Assembly (NCBI GenBank): GCA_012861695.1
Contig: JAAOOA010000006.1
Span: forward strand, 28,687,811 to 28,751,810
Reading direction: 5' to 3'
DNA: 64,000 bases
Source of the DNA: Trematomus loennbergii
Taxonomy: Eukaryota; Chordata; Actinopteri; Perciformes; Nototheniidae
Below are positions 28,860 through 61,954 of this stretch, one piece after another. The notes below the pieces were generated by a model that had not been told where the DNA came from, ran no database searches, and saw only the letters and a program-made list of their open reading frames with translations. How positions within the stretch are numbered: the first letter of the stretch is position 1; every line of letters begins with the position of its first letter. The translations under genes and the position numbers were made by a program.

Positions 28860-30990
28860 GATGTATAATAAGAACTGGATACAGCGTGGGAGGCGGGGCC
28901 TCATTCATTCCTATGAGAGTTGCTCATTGGCGCATGATGATAAAATGGCCCAACTTTTGAGAGAGCGAAACGTCACAGATTACCCGTCATGCCTGAGAAG
29001 TACCCGTATGTGCGCTCATAGCGCATGCGCAACTTTAACCACGCTCCCCAAAATGCTCGTTCACATCAAGCATGTCAATTTCAAGAGAAGAAGAAGAAGA
29101 AGCACGTCAGCGTACACGTAAGAGCACCGCACGTTCATGACAGCATGGTAATGGTTGTTATTATGATGGATTTGATATTAACGAGGCGGCCGTGGCAGTT
29201 AGCAGCTAGCGGCTAGCTAGTAATTATGCTAATTTACACATCAGTCGTTGTAGGCTACTTTTATATTACGCTGATGTAACAGGATCTAGTGATATCCAAG
29301 CAACAGAGCTTAATTTAGCATGATACTTGTGTGGGTTGTAGCCTACATGAAACCACTTGGTAATATATACAAATATATGTATTTGAGTTATGATCAATTG
29401 TGATTTAAATCTTTATCTAAAAAGTAAAGCTGATGATGGATTACTGTGGTGGAGTTAAAATAACAATAGCCTATTTCTCTTTGAAATGTGATGGAGTAAA
29501 AGAATAGTAACTGTGATTATTCATGTTAAGTACCCAACAAGTAACTAAAACGTATAATACTTGAAGGAAAGGTGTAAAATGTTTCCATAAATACCAATAT
29601 CACACACTACAGACTATAACACCCTTGTTGTTAAATACCAACCATGTGTGTGTATATATATATATATGCCGCTAAAACTGTGTAATATACCAGGCTGCTA
29701 AATCCTCCAAACTGTTACAGGATGTGTATTTTGTAAAATGTGTAACTTTTTTTATTATAATTTCTGGTTTTTAATCTTTAATACTTTTTTATGCATACTT
29801 TAAGTAACATTAGGCTGTCTTTGGCTCTTTTCTGCTGTAACAATGTAAATGTATTCTGATTCTGATCTAATTGATATGTTTTTGTCACAGTTTGTTTCCC
29901 TATATTGCGACACTTGTTTTGTTTAAGATTATTTCTCCTTTTTTTACAGACATCCCCAACCATAGTGGAATGCTGTTGTAAAGGATTGCATTGATCCGTG
30001 CATCAATACCTTCACCCAGCTTTGAGGCCTCCAATGAATGAAATCATCTTGTGGCTGGGAAAAATGTGAAAATAAATCTCACAAAGAGTGACTTTCTGGT
30101 GTAATCATTATAATATCAAAGACAAGCACTTTTAGTAACAATATATAAAATCATTCAGCAGCAGAGGTTGGGGTGAAAACAGCATTTCTCATCACATCTC
30201 CTCTTCATCATATCCAGTGCCAGGAGAGCTAATCCAAAGACCTCATCACACCTCCTCTTCATCCCATCTCCTCATCAAATCCAGATCTTCAGCATCATCA
30301 CCAGTCTAGACCCCGGGGGGTTCCCTATATGCTCACGGCTGCATTTCCCCCTTTAGATATACGATTTCAGGATCGGGGTCTAATCGCCAAAGACTTAACA
30401 TTTATCATATGGCATGTGTCAATAAATGTTCTTTAAACAAAATGAAGTCTCTCCTGATTTAACTGTCTGGACCCCATCCTCAACTTTTTTTCAAACCATA
30501 ACATGCCTTCAGAGGGCTTTCCTGTTGATCATGTTTGGTGGATTTTTTAATAGAATCATTGTAATCAATATTATATTACCTTTTAATCTATATAAATTGT
30601 ATTAAAATTGTTGTCACTATTTTTTTCACCTAGTTCTACTATGCCAGCCATCAGAGGTATACATTTTGTAACATCTCTTTTAGGTTTCATTTCTTATATT
30701 TGTGAATTTCTATATAAAATGCTGATTTCTACCTGAAATGCTTATGTATTTTTAATTACATTTTCGTAAGCTTTGACTTTTTCAGCTGAATAAATATTAT
30801 AACTCTAGATGGTTTTGTTCAGCATTGCCAGCTTCACTGTTGAGCTTTATGTTGTGCCCAGCATTCTCCTGTGCTCTGAAATCAAAATGTGGATAAGCAT
30901 AAAACAACACTAAAATAAACACTACAATACAACTTGTTATTTGACACACACAAGGTTGTTCATTTGTGTGTATAAATATACAACACAGGC
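28860..30990. other. Interior of the 6.3 kb hAT, unassigned
   Basis: 28870-29110 is CpG-rich with GCGCATGCGCAAC and a run of AGA triplets, probably another TE promoter. The remainder is AT-rich. No exon I would defend. Confidence 0.3.
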
Positions 30991-30994
30991 TATA

Positions 30995-30995
<1 letters not shown>

Positions 30996-31048
<53 letters not shown>
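30996..31048. repeat. (AT)n microsatellite
   Basis: About 26 AT units, almost perfect. Confidence 0.95.
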
Positions 31049-31050
<2 letters not shown>

Positions 31051-31902
31051 TATACAAGTATAATTAATACAACTGTTAATTTGATTAGAGCTTTGACACA
31101 TATATCTTTATTTATATATGTATAAGTATGACGACTTACTCGGGCGATATCATATGGTATAGCTAATTAATCTGGGTCAAAACGTGTTGTGCCCACATGC
31201 AAAGGTTGTAAACTCTGGCTTATCCCTGCGTGGTATTATAGTAATAGCAAACAGCAACGTTCAACTCCTTTAATGGTATATTGCAAGTGCAATAAGAAGC
31301 TACAGGGACGTTAATCTACGTCGGTAATATTAACTTTATTTAATACAAGATTTACATCATACAGCCCATGTAGTATAATATTTTACAAATGATGAATTAC
31401 AGCAAACATGTGCAATATATCCATTATTACAGCTCCGTGGGCTGGCAGTAAGGCGATATGGGTCCGTTCTTATTGTGCATCCATGGGTAAAGGTAAAACT
31501 CATGTAGTACTGAACACGTCACATCACATGAACGTGCCGGGCGGCGCGGTCCCGTGGGTTAGATGCGCGTTCATAATGCAGAGGGAAATAACTCTCAGAA
31601 TAACGTTATTAGCACATTTTTACAACTTGAGGAACGAATGTTTTTAATAAGGGCTATACAAGTGTTCATACTGGGTAGTTTATTTAGTTTAAAAAAAATT
31701 ATCCAACGATTTACAGACCACTCTTTCCCCATGTAAGTCAATGGGAAAAAGTGTTTCCGGGCCTGGCAACCAAACAGAAGTGTAGTACCGCCGTTTGGCC
31801 ACCACGAATATTTTCATCTGAGTCCGGCACTTCCTGGGGGCTTGGTAGCTAGCAGCAGCAATTTCGGCAGCATTATAAAAAATATAATAGCTTGCATTTA
31901 TA

Positions 31903-32140
31903 ATGTACAGCAAACCAAAGCACAAGAGCGGCGCTCAAAAGAGAAAGGACAAGAGAGAACAAGGAGATGTAACACCTAAACTGACGAAATTAGACCTTTT
32001 TTTTTGTCTATACATCGTCCTCGAAATCGAGCGCTGATGTTAGCAATGTTGACGTGCAGCGGCAGCCGGAGCTGGAGGCTAACGATAGCTCACCTGCTTC
32101 ACCACGATCATTGCCATAGCTCCACAAGTGAAGCCAGGAG
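31903..32140 (+). pseudogene. ZMYM1-like hAT transposase N-terminus, remnant
   Basis: MYSKPKHKSGAQKRKDKREQ, then GDVTPKLTKLDLFF, the basic SGAQKRK-x-K leader with a KLDxFF motif typical of ZMYM1-like hAT proteins. After the T-run the next frame continues with a Ser-rich stretch and Asp/Val-rich residues, so there is a frameshift. Sequence is cut at 32190 by another hAT. Confidence 0.6.
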
Positions 32141-32190
32141 GAGAGGCTGGATTTGGCTGTGCCCGGCAGTGGTCCAACAGTTCCCCCAAG

Positions 32191-33376
32191 CAGGGACGTG
32201 CACAGACATTTTGGGGGGCGGGAGCTCAAGTGAGAAAAAGGGCACATCCCATAATCATTTATAACAAAAAAATGTAAAACAAAAAGTTAAATATAGTTGC
32301 ACATCTCTGACTTACTGACCCTCACACTCACGCAATTGTTTAATACTCAACAGACTTCAGTTAACACAGAGACAATGGTCTTCTTTAGTATTCACTAAGC
32401 ACAAGAGCAGACAACAAACTAGTAAAATGAATAGTTATTAAATGAGCAGCCAACAATCAAAATTATGAAGTTACTGTTTAAGGACATTACAGGCACAAAG
32501 ATCCTTTTTTCATACTTGTACATTTTATTATTTTGGTCTATTTTGCTTCCATGTTTTCTTTCACTCTAATGGAAAGAAAACTCCCAAAAAACACATATAA
32601 ATGGTGGTCGTTTTACTACCATGTCTGAATTCATCTATAGATTTAAAGTTAATCTGCATATTTTTTTGTTTGTTTGTTTTTTGTTTTATCCTTTTCACCT
32701 GCACTGCCTTGGTAACTGCATGCAAATTAGCGCATTTAAAATTAGGCCTAGTTAACGCCTAATTTGCATATCAATTTGGCGATTGTGATGACGTTATTGG
32801 ATACACATTCTACTGTATTCACCTTTATTGTATCGGTGTATCCCCTTAAGTACAGTACATTAGCCTGTATGCCCATGATAAATTGCCTTAGCTAAACCTT
32901 GAGCTAACTTATCCATTAGCTAGTAGCCTACCTTAGTTAACTATATTTGTTTTTGTCTTTTGGCTAATTAGCTGTAAACTCGAGGCACTGGCAGCTTAGT
33001 GATTTGTTCATCACCACTCACCTTCAAACAAGCCAAGAAAAGCCGGCATAACATGGGACTGTAAGGTGGGAGGTGCTGCTACCTGTCTGTCTGAACTAGT
33101 GACTGCCGATGTCCGCACCGCTGTGGGCGAGACGTGGAGGGAGGGAGGTAGGGTAGAGAGAGCATCGGAACTTCACAGTCTAATCTCCCGACCTGATCTT
33201 TTTATTTTGTATTCAATCAATATATTTTTGGAAAGGGAAACTGTGCACAGTATAGATATATATTAATTTATTTATAAAACATTTTTTAAAAAGGGGGAAA
33301 AAAGGGCACTTTTTCTGGAGGAAGAAAAAGGGCAGGGACTCAAGCCCACTTTGATGTCTATGTGTGCACGTGCCTG
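32191..33376. mobile_element. Nested hAT, 1.2 kb, perfect 8-bp TSD
   Basis: Ends CAGGGACGTGCACAGACAT and (inverted) CAGGCACGTGCACACATAGA. The octamer CCCCCAAG is at 32183-32190 and 33377-33384. Both flanks carry GGGC/AAAAAGGGCA stretches. Noncoding. Confidence 0.9.
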
Positions 33377-33837
33377 CCCCCAAGGGCCCCAACCGATAGG
33401 GGACTCTATGGCGCTATTAAGACCCCCGACGCCAAGATCAAAAGCTATATTATAGCAACCGGTACATGTAGGCCTACCGGCCCATTCCCCAGAGACAAAC
33501 ATCAAGGAAACAGGTGTAATCCACTTCTTAGTTCGCTGTGCCGTGTCTGAGGCCAGGGCAGGCTGTTGTTGATAGCCTATATATACATGTGGCGCTTCTG
33601 AGTGGTTGTGTGTGTCCATGCGTTTGTGAGCGCATCAGCGTGCGCTTATGTTTGCGGTGATAGGGGGCCCCAAAACAATATTTGTACCGGGGCCAATCAC
33701 AACCTTGTTACGCCACTGACACGACCCCAACAAAATTAGAATAAAACTATAGCTTCTTGTGTATGATTAAAGGATGTCTGTCTGTCAGCCAACCTTCATG
33801 TGTGTCAGTGACTATGGAGAAATCCGATTTAATCCTG

Positions 33838-33882
33838 CTAACCAAAAGTTAGTTAACTGCCAGTTAACTAACTTTTGGTTAG
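33838..33882. repeat. Perfect 21-bp hairpin with 3-nt loop
   Basis: CTAACCAAAAGTTAGTTAACT, GCC, then the exact inverse. It lies just outside the 6.3 kb hAT. Confidence 0.95.
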
Positions 33883-34489
33883 ACCCTATCATTATCTATT
33901 ATGCTTTATCACATTAGACACATTTTGAACTTTATGTGTTCTGTTTAAACGGTTGAATGGATCACAGTCAACAGTCAATTTCAGTGTAGATAAAATAATC
34001 ATCTCATGAAGTTAATTTATAAAGCAATGCTGTTAAAGCTTTCATACTACCCCTACTCTCTCCTCTAATTTAAATCGAATAACTTTAGTACACCATCCAG
34101 TTACTGCCTAACCTAAGATACCCATAATGTATGCACAGATTGAGGCACAACTGGTTTCAGGCACCTTTTAAATGCAATGACCAGTAAACAGCCCTACAGC
34201 CAGATTCTTGTGTTCTACTGGGAGATTTCAAAGCTTCAGTATCTGATGTTTTTCATGATTTCTGTTACTATTTAAACTCATTCTTATTGTGTTGTTTCTG
34301 TTATGATGGTGATCCTTTTCTAAGGTCAAAGAGAGCTTAATCTCAAAAAGACCACCTGATCAAACTATTAAAACTAAAATATTGCCATCATTTAACTAAA
34401 TATGCTTTTCGTGATGCATATACAACCCTAAACTATCTTTAGGTCTACACATTTTCAGCCTATAAATCATGCTTAAAACATCTTTGCTA

Positions 34490-34786
34490 GTAAAATCCAT
34501 CTTTGTTCCTACCCTCGTCTATTGTCATGAAGGTTGGGTCATGACCGAAAGAACATGATGGATATAAGCGGCTAAACAGGTTTTCTCCAGAAGGTGGCTG
34601 ACAACTCCCTTGGGAATAACGTGAGTTCAGTCATCAGGGAATGCCTCGGAGTAGAGCCGCTACTCCTTTGCATAGAAAGGAGCCATTTGAGGTGGTCCGG
34701 ACACCTCTTCACGCTGGCCTGGGAGTGCTTTGGAATCCCCCAATAAGCTGATTAATGTGGCCAGGGAAAGGGACTTTGGGGCCCCC
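34490..34786 (+). mobile_element. LINE 3' ORF fragment, left of neto2 copy
   Basis: CTACCCTCGTCTATTGTCATG, GGTCATGACCGAAAGAAC, GGAGTAGAGCCGCTACTCCT, GAGCCATTTGAGGTGGTCCG and GGCCTGGGAGTGCTTTGGAA are the well-known blocks of the reverse-transcriptase C-terminus of a fish non-LTR element, with small deletions. Confidence 0.75.
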
Positions 34787-35078
34787 TTTTCTGCATTCCC
34801 TTCACTGTCTAGAAGTCCATGGACATGGAGAGCTGGACACTGATGGTTCCGCGGGCTCCTGACATCCAATCGCCGATCCTTCTGGTGATGCCACTGGGAC
34901 CGCCATGCCCACTCCTCCCCCCATACCCATTCTCCCTGCCAACGGCACTCCTGTTATCCCCACCGGTCGCCGATCCCTCCTCCAGCAAATCCCTGACGCC
35001 GCCCCTTCCCATCGCCCCAACCAATGCTCCTCGTCCTCCACCACGCCATACATCTCACATGGTCTCCTCCATGCACCT
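34787..35078 (-). pseudogene. Duplicated, decayed fragment of the neto2 terminal exon
   Basis: Aligns with about 36427-36832 of neto2: TCTAGAAGTCCATGGACATG occurs at both 34808 and 36447, and the GCCATGCCCACTCCTCCCCC and ATCTCACA(T/C)GG blocks follow in order. It keeps the C-terminal SMSMDF and stop but has lost over 100 bp of the Gly/Met-coding part and gained frameshifts. It lies 1.4 kb downstream of neto2 in the same orientation, with LINE pieces on both sides. Probably not expressed. Confidence 0.85.
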
Positions 35079-35245
35079 TTAAGTAGAAAGCAGCCAGTTG
35101 AGGTGGTTTCAGCCAGCTGGGAGGAGACCGAGGGGCTGACCCAGGACCAGGTGGAGGGATAATGTCTCCCTGGGAGCGCCTTGGAATCCCCCCAGCTGGT
35201 TAATGTGGCCAGGGACACGGGGCTTCCTCCAGGACCCTCTCTGCC
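35079..35245 (+). mobile_element. LINE 3' ORF fragment, right of neto2 copy
   Basis: GCAGCCAGTTGAGGTGGTTT, GGGAGGAGACCGAGGGGCTG, TATGTCTCCC-like and GGGAGCGCCTTGGAATCCCC blocks, the same LINE region that is also present at 34670-34786. The duplicated neto2 segment thus sits between two overlapping LINE copies. Confidence 0.75.
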
Positions 35246-35649
35246 AAACAATATGTGTCTTACCTTGTTGTGACATATCCATCTTAGGTGTGTGGCCATT
35301 TATCTTGGTGATAAAGAAACAGAACAGCTCAGACAGGGAGGTGAGTATGCTCTCATTTAATTCAACAGAATGAAATAATACAACCAGTGGTTCAAATCAT
35401 AAATCCCATTTAGGCTACATGTCCGTCTCCTCATGGAAACAGGTTGTGCTTGTTTTACACACTCAGTTCATGAGGGGAATTGAGAAATTATATTTTCTCC
35501 TGCTAAGGGGGTTTGGGAGTGGGATGGTTGCTAATTTGATTCAGTCCAGGACTCACAACCACACATTTTTATATTCCATAAATGATCACTCAAAGCCATA
35601 ACGCCCATATGCTATAAAGCTCACAGAGCAAGAATAGACCTTTCTCTCT

Positions 35650-36447
35650 CTGTATTTCTTACTAAAATAAGTCTCTACATGTGCTCTTCCTGAGGAGAGA
35701 CTGAATGGAGTTTACCTTCCAATTATGTGTAAGGTAACCATTAAAATTACAGAATTATTAGTTATATCACATCGTTAACATCGTCATCATCATCAGCCTC
35801 ATCACCATCATCATCATCACCATCATTAAATCATCTGAGCAACATCTGTAAAAGATTAAAGAGTTAAAAGCCAAGCGTCGTCATGAGGCTGGATATATAC
35901 TGGTTTTAACAGTACAGTACAGTGACAAAAAAGAAAGACTCAAATTATTAGAAGACGCACTATATATCATATATCTGTGCATGGCAGGTGAATAAATGTA
36001 GAAACTCAGTCGGGTGTGTCTTCATCTTTTTTCTCTCTTTGTTTCTGAATGGTTACCTGGTCGTATCGGCTCCCAAACAGAGAGAAGTCTGGGTCTGCAT
36101 GCAAGAACCCTCTTCTTATGAAACGGAGAGATGACATGAGTTTTAGACCGGAGGAGAGATAAGATGTCTCCTGCACCCTACATCGTTCAGAATCCTTAAT
36201 AATGGAACCATAAGTCTGTTTTTTTTTGTCTTTTGGATCCTTGATCCCTATTTGTTTCCCAACCTTCAGGCGACTGTTTGAGAGAAGATCCTTAAGTGTG
36301 CAATTATTTTATTACTGTTTAAAAGCAAAGGCAGAAGTGGGAAGAGGAGTGATCAATTTAAGATTATTGTGACCCTCCTGTCTTCTTTTCTTCTGTCTTT
36401 TCTTCAGATGAGTGAAATTCAAGATTTTCCTGCATTCCGTTCCCCGT
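35650..36447 (-). other. neto2: neto2 3'UTR (predicted)
   Basis: Downstream of the stop at 36448. An AATAAA on the minus strand at 36308-36313 could end a short transcript; a longer UTR past the (CAT)n tract is possible. The end is not resolved. Confidence 0.35.
35770..35826. repeat. Imperfect (CAT)n tract
   Basis: ATC/CAT triplets with CAC and CAG interruptions. Confidence 0.8.
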
Positions 36448-59035
<22,588 letters not shown>

Positions 59036-59360
59036 CTCCTCTCCCGGTGTGATTCCAACACAAAAGCACCGATTCTACAAACGCACTCCGAATCTGTCCA
59101 TGTTACGTGTCCACGGGGCTCTTTACAAAATCCAACTTTTCTTCGACAAACATAAATCCATTTACGCAGATCGCTCCAAGAGAGGAAGGCAGTATCACCA
59201 AGCTCTTCTTCAGGCGGCGCTCCCGCTGCGTTTGGCTGGAGGATGAAGACTGCTGCGAGCCTTTTAGCCAGGCATCATCATCACCATCATCACCTTAAAA
59301 ACAGCGTCCAGTGGGACTACAGTGGAGAGGACATGTGGAGGGAGGATGGACTGATCCAGG
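59036..59360 (-). promoter_or_regulatory. neto2: neto2 5'UTR and promoter region
   Basis: Upstream of the ATG at 59035. CpG-rich islands (GGCGGCGCTCCCGCTGCG near 59215) in an otherwise AT-rich area suggest the transcription start. No TATA box evident. Confidence 0.4.
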
Positions 59361-60220
59361 CGGACTGACGCGCTCTAGAGGTATCCAAAAGACGCATATG
59401 GATGGAGAGACACAGAAGAGAGATGAGGAAGAGTACGGAGGAGGAAGAGGGGGAGGAGAAGAGACTGTCTCTGTCTGCTCTCAGTCCGTGTCTGAACTAA
59501 GAAACGATCCTGAGCGAGGCTCATTTAAGCCGTGGGCACTGCTTACATCAATGAGTGGCTTGTCACGAGCATCGTCAATGTAGAAGCAACACAGACTCAA
59601 TTTCCGGTCATACCTTTCAAAAATAAAACGGCACTGGCGAACTAAAACATTTAAACATTGAGTTAAGAGAGATTGCAATTATTCAAAGGAATCTCACACA
59701 ACACAGTTTTGATTTACGTCATGGGCTTATTATTGGGGGATGTATCATTTAAATATGAATGGTTTATATAAAAGGGGAAAATGGTCAGGTTGCAAATGAA
59801 GAAATGTGCATTATTAGTACAGATTTATTTTGGCCAGTTATTGCTACCAAACTCCCTAGCTCGTGTTTAGCATTGACGAATTAAGGTCTCAGATAATGTA
59901 CATGGAATAAAAAGCCCTTGCAGATCACAAGCAATTGGACAATTCTGATTTACTGGCAGCCTGTAATATAAATCAGCATCTATAAAACCCCTAAAACGTG
60001 TGTCTTTAGGGGTGTTCTAGCAGTGTCCACATCATATATGCATTGCATTAAATTAGACGTCTAAAACTCTCAGCAAAATGTTGTTCTACTTTTTTTATTT
60101 CCATGCTTTTGTTTTTAAGCTGAAACAGCTTGTTTCCGGTTTTAATCTGTCCCTCTCTGTACAGCTTCACACAGCCTGTCTCCTCGTTCCTTTAACTCTC
60201 ACTGTATTTGTCTCCCCCCC
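59361..60220. other. Intergenic neto2/itfg1, unassigned
   Basis: 59390-59460 is purine-rich (GAGGAAGAGGGGGAGGAG). Nothing else recognised. Confidence 0.4.
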
Positions 60221-60221
60221 A

Positions 60222-60435
<214 letters not shown>

Positions 60436-60575
60436 CTATTGACTATCATTACTGTATTTTCGCCCCAATGCTTTGAATCACTTGTGATGTGCTTAAAGGC
60501 TACCAAGATGGAGACTCTTTTACTCTCGTTGCCTTGAAGGGAAGGTTTGCTCTCTCCATGCATTATTTAGCAGGG

Positions 60576-60640
60576 TGGTTCCTGAAGTGGGGGGCCTGGG
60601 GGGCCTGCGGGGCCTGCGGGGCCCTCGAGGGCGCTCAAAG
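60576..60640. repeat. GC-rich minisatellite
   Basis: Imperfect GGGGCCTGC 9-mers (about five). Confidence 0.65.
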
Positions 60641-60904
60641 AGGCCTGCAGGAGTCCTCTGGTAAATTAAAGGCACTTTAATTTCACTGCTGTTTCAACTC
60701 ACTACACATTTAGATAATGAGAACATACAAAGATGATTATTTTGAGTGTACATTTCCCTCCAGGTTCCAGACAACTAAATAATCTAAATAAAATGTTCCC
60801 CAGAAAGGTGAAATATGCATTTGGGACTAATTTCACAAGTAGCTTTAAAAAGAGAGGACCATAAAACAGACATAAAGTCTAATGATACACAAATAAAGCA
60901 ACCC

Positions 60905-61894
60905 AGAGTTGACTTAAGCAGGTCGAACCTTTATTCCTGACTTCAGTAAGTAAACACATTTAGTAGCTTGAACATTCATGAGCAAATCAAAAAACAAAAT
61001 AAATTACAAACACCCGCAGTTAATCACAGTAGTTAAAATGTGCCAATTGGAAAGTTATTCTTGTGAAATAAATATCAGTACAAACTAAAGCGCTTGGCTT
61101 GATTAACCATAAAAACAAAAACAATTAAAAGTACATCTCAAACAAGCTGGAGTTACTTTTTGCCGAGCTCAGTGCAGTCGCATTAGAAATAAACTATTTG
61201 TGTTGGCACTCCCATGATGCACTGTGGTTTGCTCTCAGCGAACCGGCTGGTAGTTCAGGTTCTTTGTCAGATTGGTAGCAGAAACAAACGTTCCACAGGA
61301 ATCATGACATTGCACAAGTCTGTCTTTTAGTTCACTTCTTTGCACAGGTTGCCGTCGCGGTTGCAAGGCGGAGATTCAGTTTAATTTCACAGGTGATAAA
61401 ATCGGAAGAATGTCTTTATTATACCTCATACGAATGGAAAGGACAGAGGTAAATCAACTAGACAAAGACAATTTACAGTAACACGCACAAGGATTTCAAG
61501 TAAAATTATATCTTTTAACACTCGGTGCCAAAGGTGCTTCCTTCCAGTGAATGCAACATAACTTGTTGGGCGTTTAATCTGCAACGTTTTGTTAAAATCT
61601 ACTGACACCATGACGATCAGGTACAGAGAGATCCCTGCTCTATCTCACGAGGGATCCCTATTAGGAGTGTCTCCATGGCCTTGTTCCAGCTCCTGTACAT
61701 CTATCACTGGAATGAATTAATGACACGCAACATAAATATTTCACATCTGACTGAGGGGCTGAAAAATATCAAATAGAACCGTTTTGAGGCAAATGAGGAT
61801 CCATTTATTGGCCGAGAAAATGTGGTGTTAAGGGGGGAGGACGGTGAGGCAGGGGATGGGAGAGGGTGTTCTCCCATAATGCAGTTCTCTTCCT
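60905..61894 (-). other. itfg1: itfg1 3'UTR (predicted)
   Basis: After the stop at 61895. An AATAAA on the minus strand at 60930-60935 is a suitable end. A 58-bp block at 61061-61118 recurs at 58021 in neto2 intron 1. Confidence 0.45.
60930..60935 (-). terminator. itfg1: Candidate itfg1 poly(A) signal
   Basis: AATAAA on the minus strand, about 960 nt after the stop. Confidence 0.4.
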
Positions 61895-61954
61895 TCACAT
61901 GGCATCGAAATGGAAACGGTGGGCTTCCTGTCTCTTCTCTCGGTCGTCCGCTTT
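61895..61954 (-). CDS. itfg1: Integrin-alpha FG-GAP repeat-containing protein 1, last coding exon
   Basis: Between CTTTCAG and the stop TGA: KADDREKRQEAHRFHFDAM, 19 codons, exactly in phase. This is the short cytoplasmic tail of ITFG1 (T-cell immunomodulatory protein), a type-I membrane protein, and the HRFHFDAM end is highly conserved. The FG-GAP and membrane exons lie beyond the right edge; no other exon was found up to 64000. The position next to neto2 and dnaja2 in the same orientation matches the human locus, which supports the call. Confidence 0.85.
   Translation of the reverse strand, partial: KADDREKRQEAHRFHFDAM

Larger units (their letters stand above)
27452..33718 (+). mobile_element. 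6.3 kb hAT transposon with perfect 8-bp TSD and nested insertions
   Basis: Left end CAGTGGCATAAAT, right end (inverted) CAGTGGCGTAACAAGG. The octamer ACACGACC flanks both, at 27444-27451 and 33719-33726. Both subterminal regions contain GGGGCCC-rich stretches. A ZMYM1-like N-terminus is at 31903. Inside sit a THAP-bearing TIR element (27701-28839), an (AT)n tract and a second hAT (32191-33376). No intact catalytic domain is visible, so it is dead or moved in trans. Confidence 0.75.

Noticed and set aside
34802..35299. 165-codon minus-strand frame with Trp/Gly-rich sequence
   Set aside because: Crosses LINE remnants and the decayed neto2 copy in a non-native frame; a mosaic by chance.
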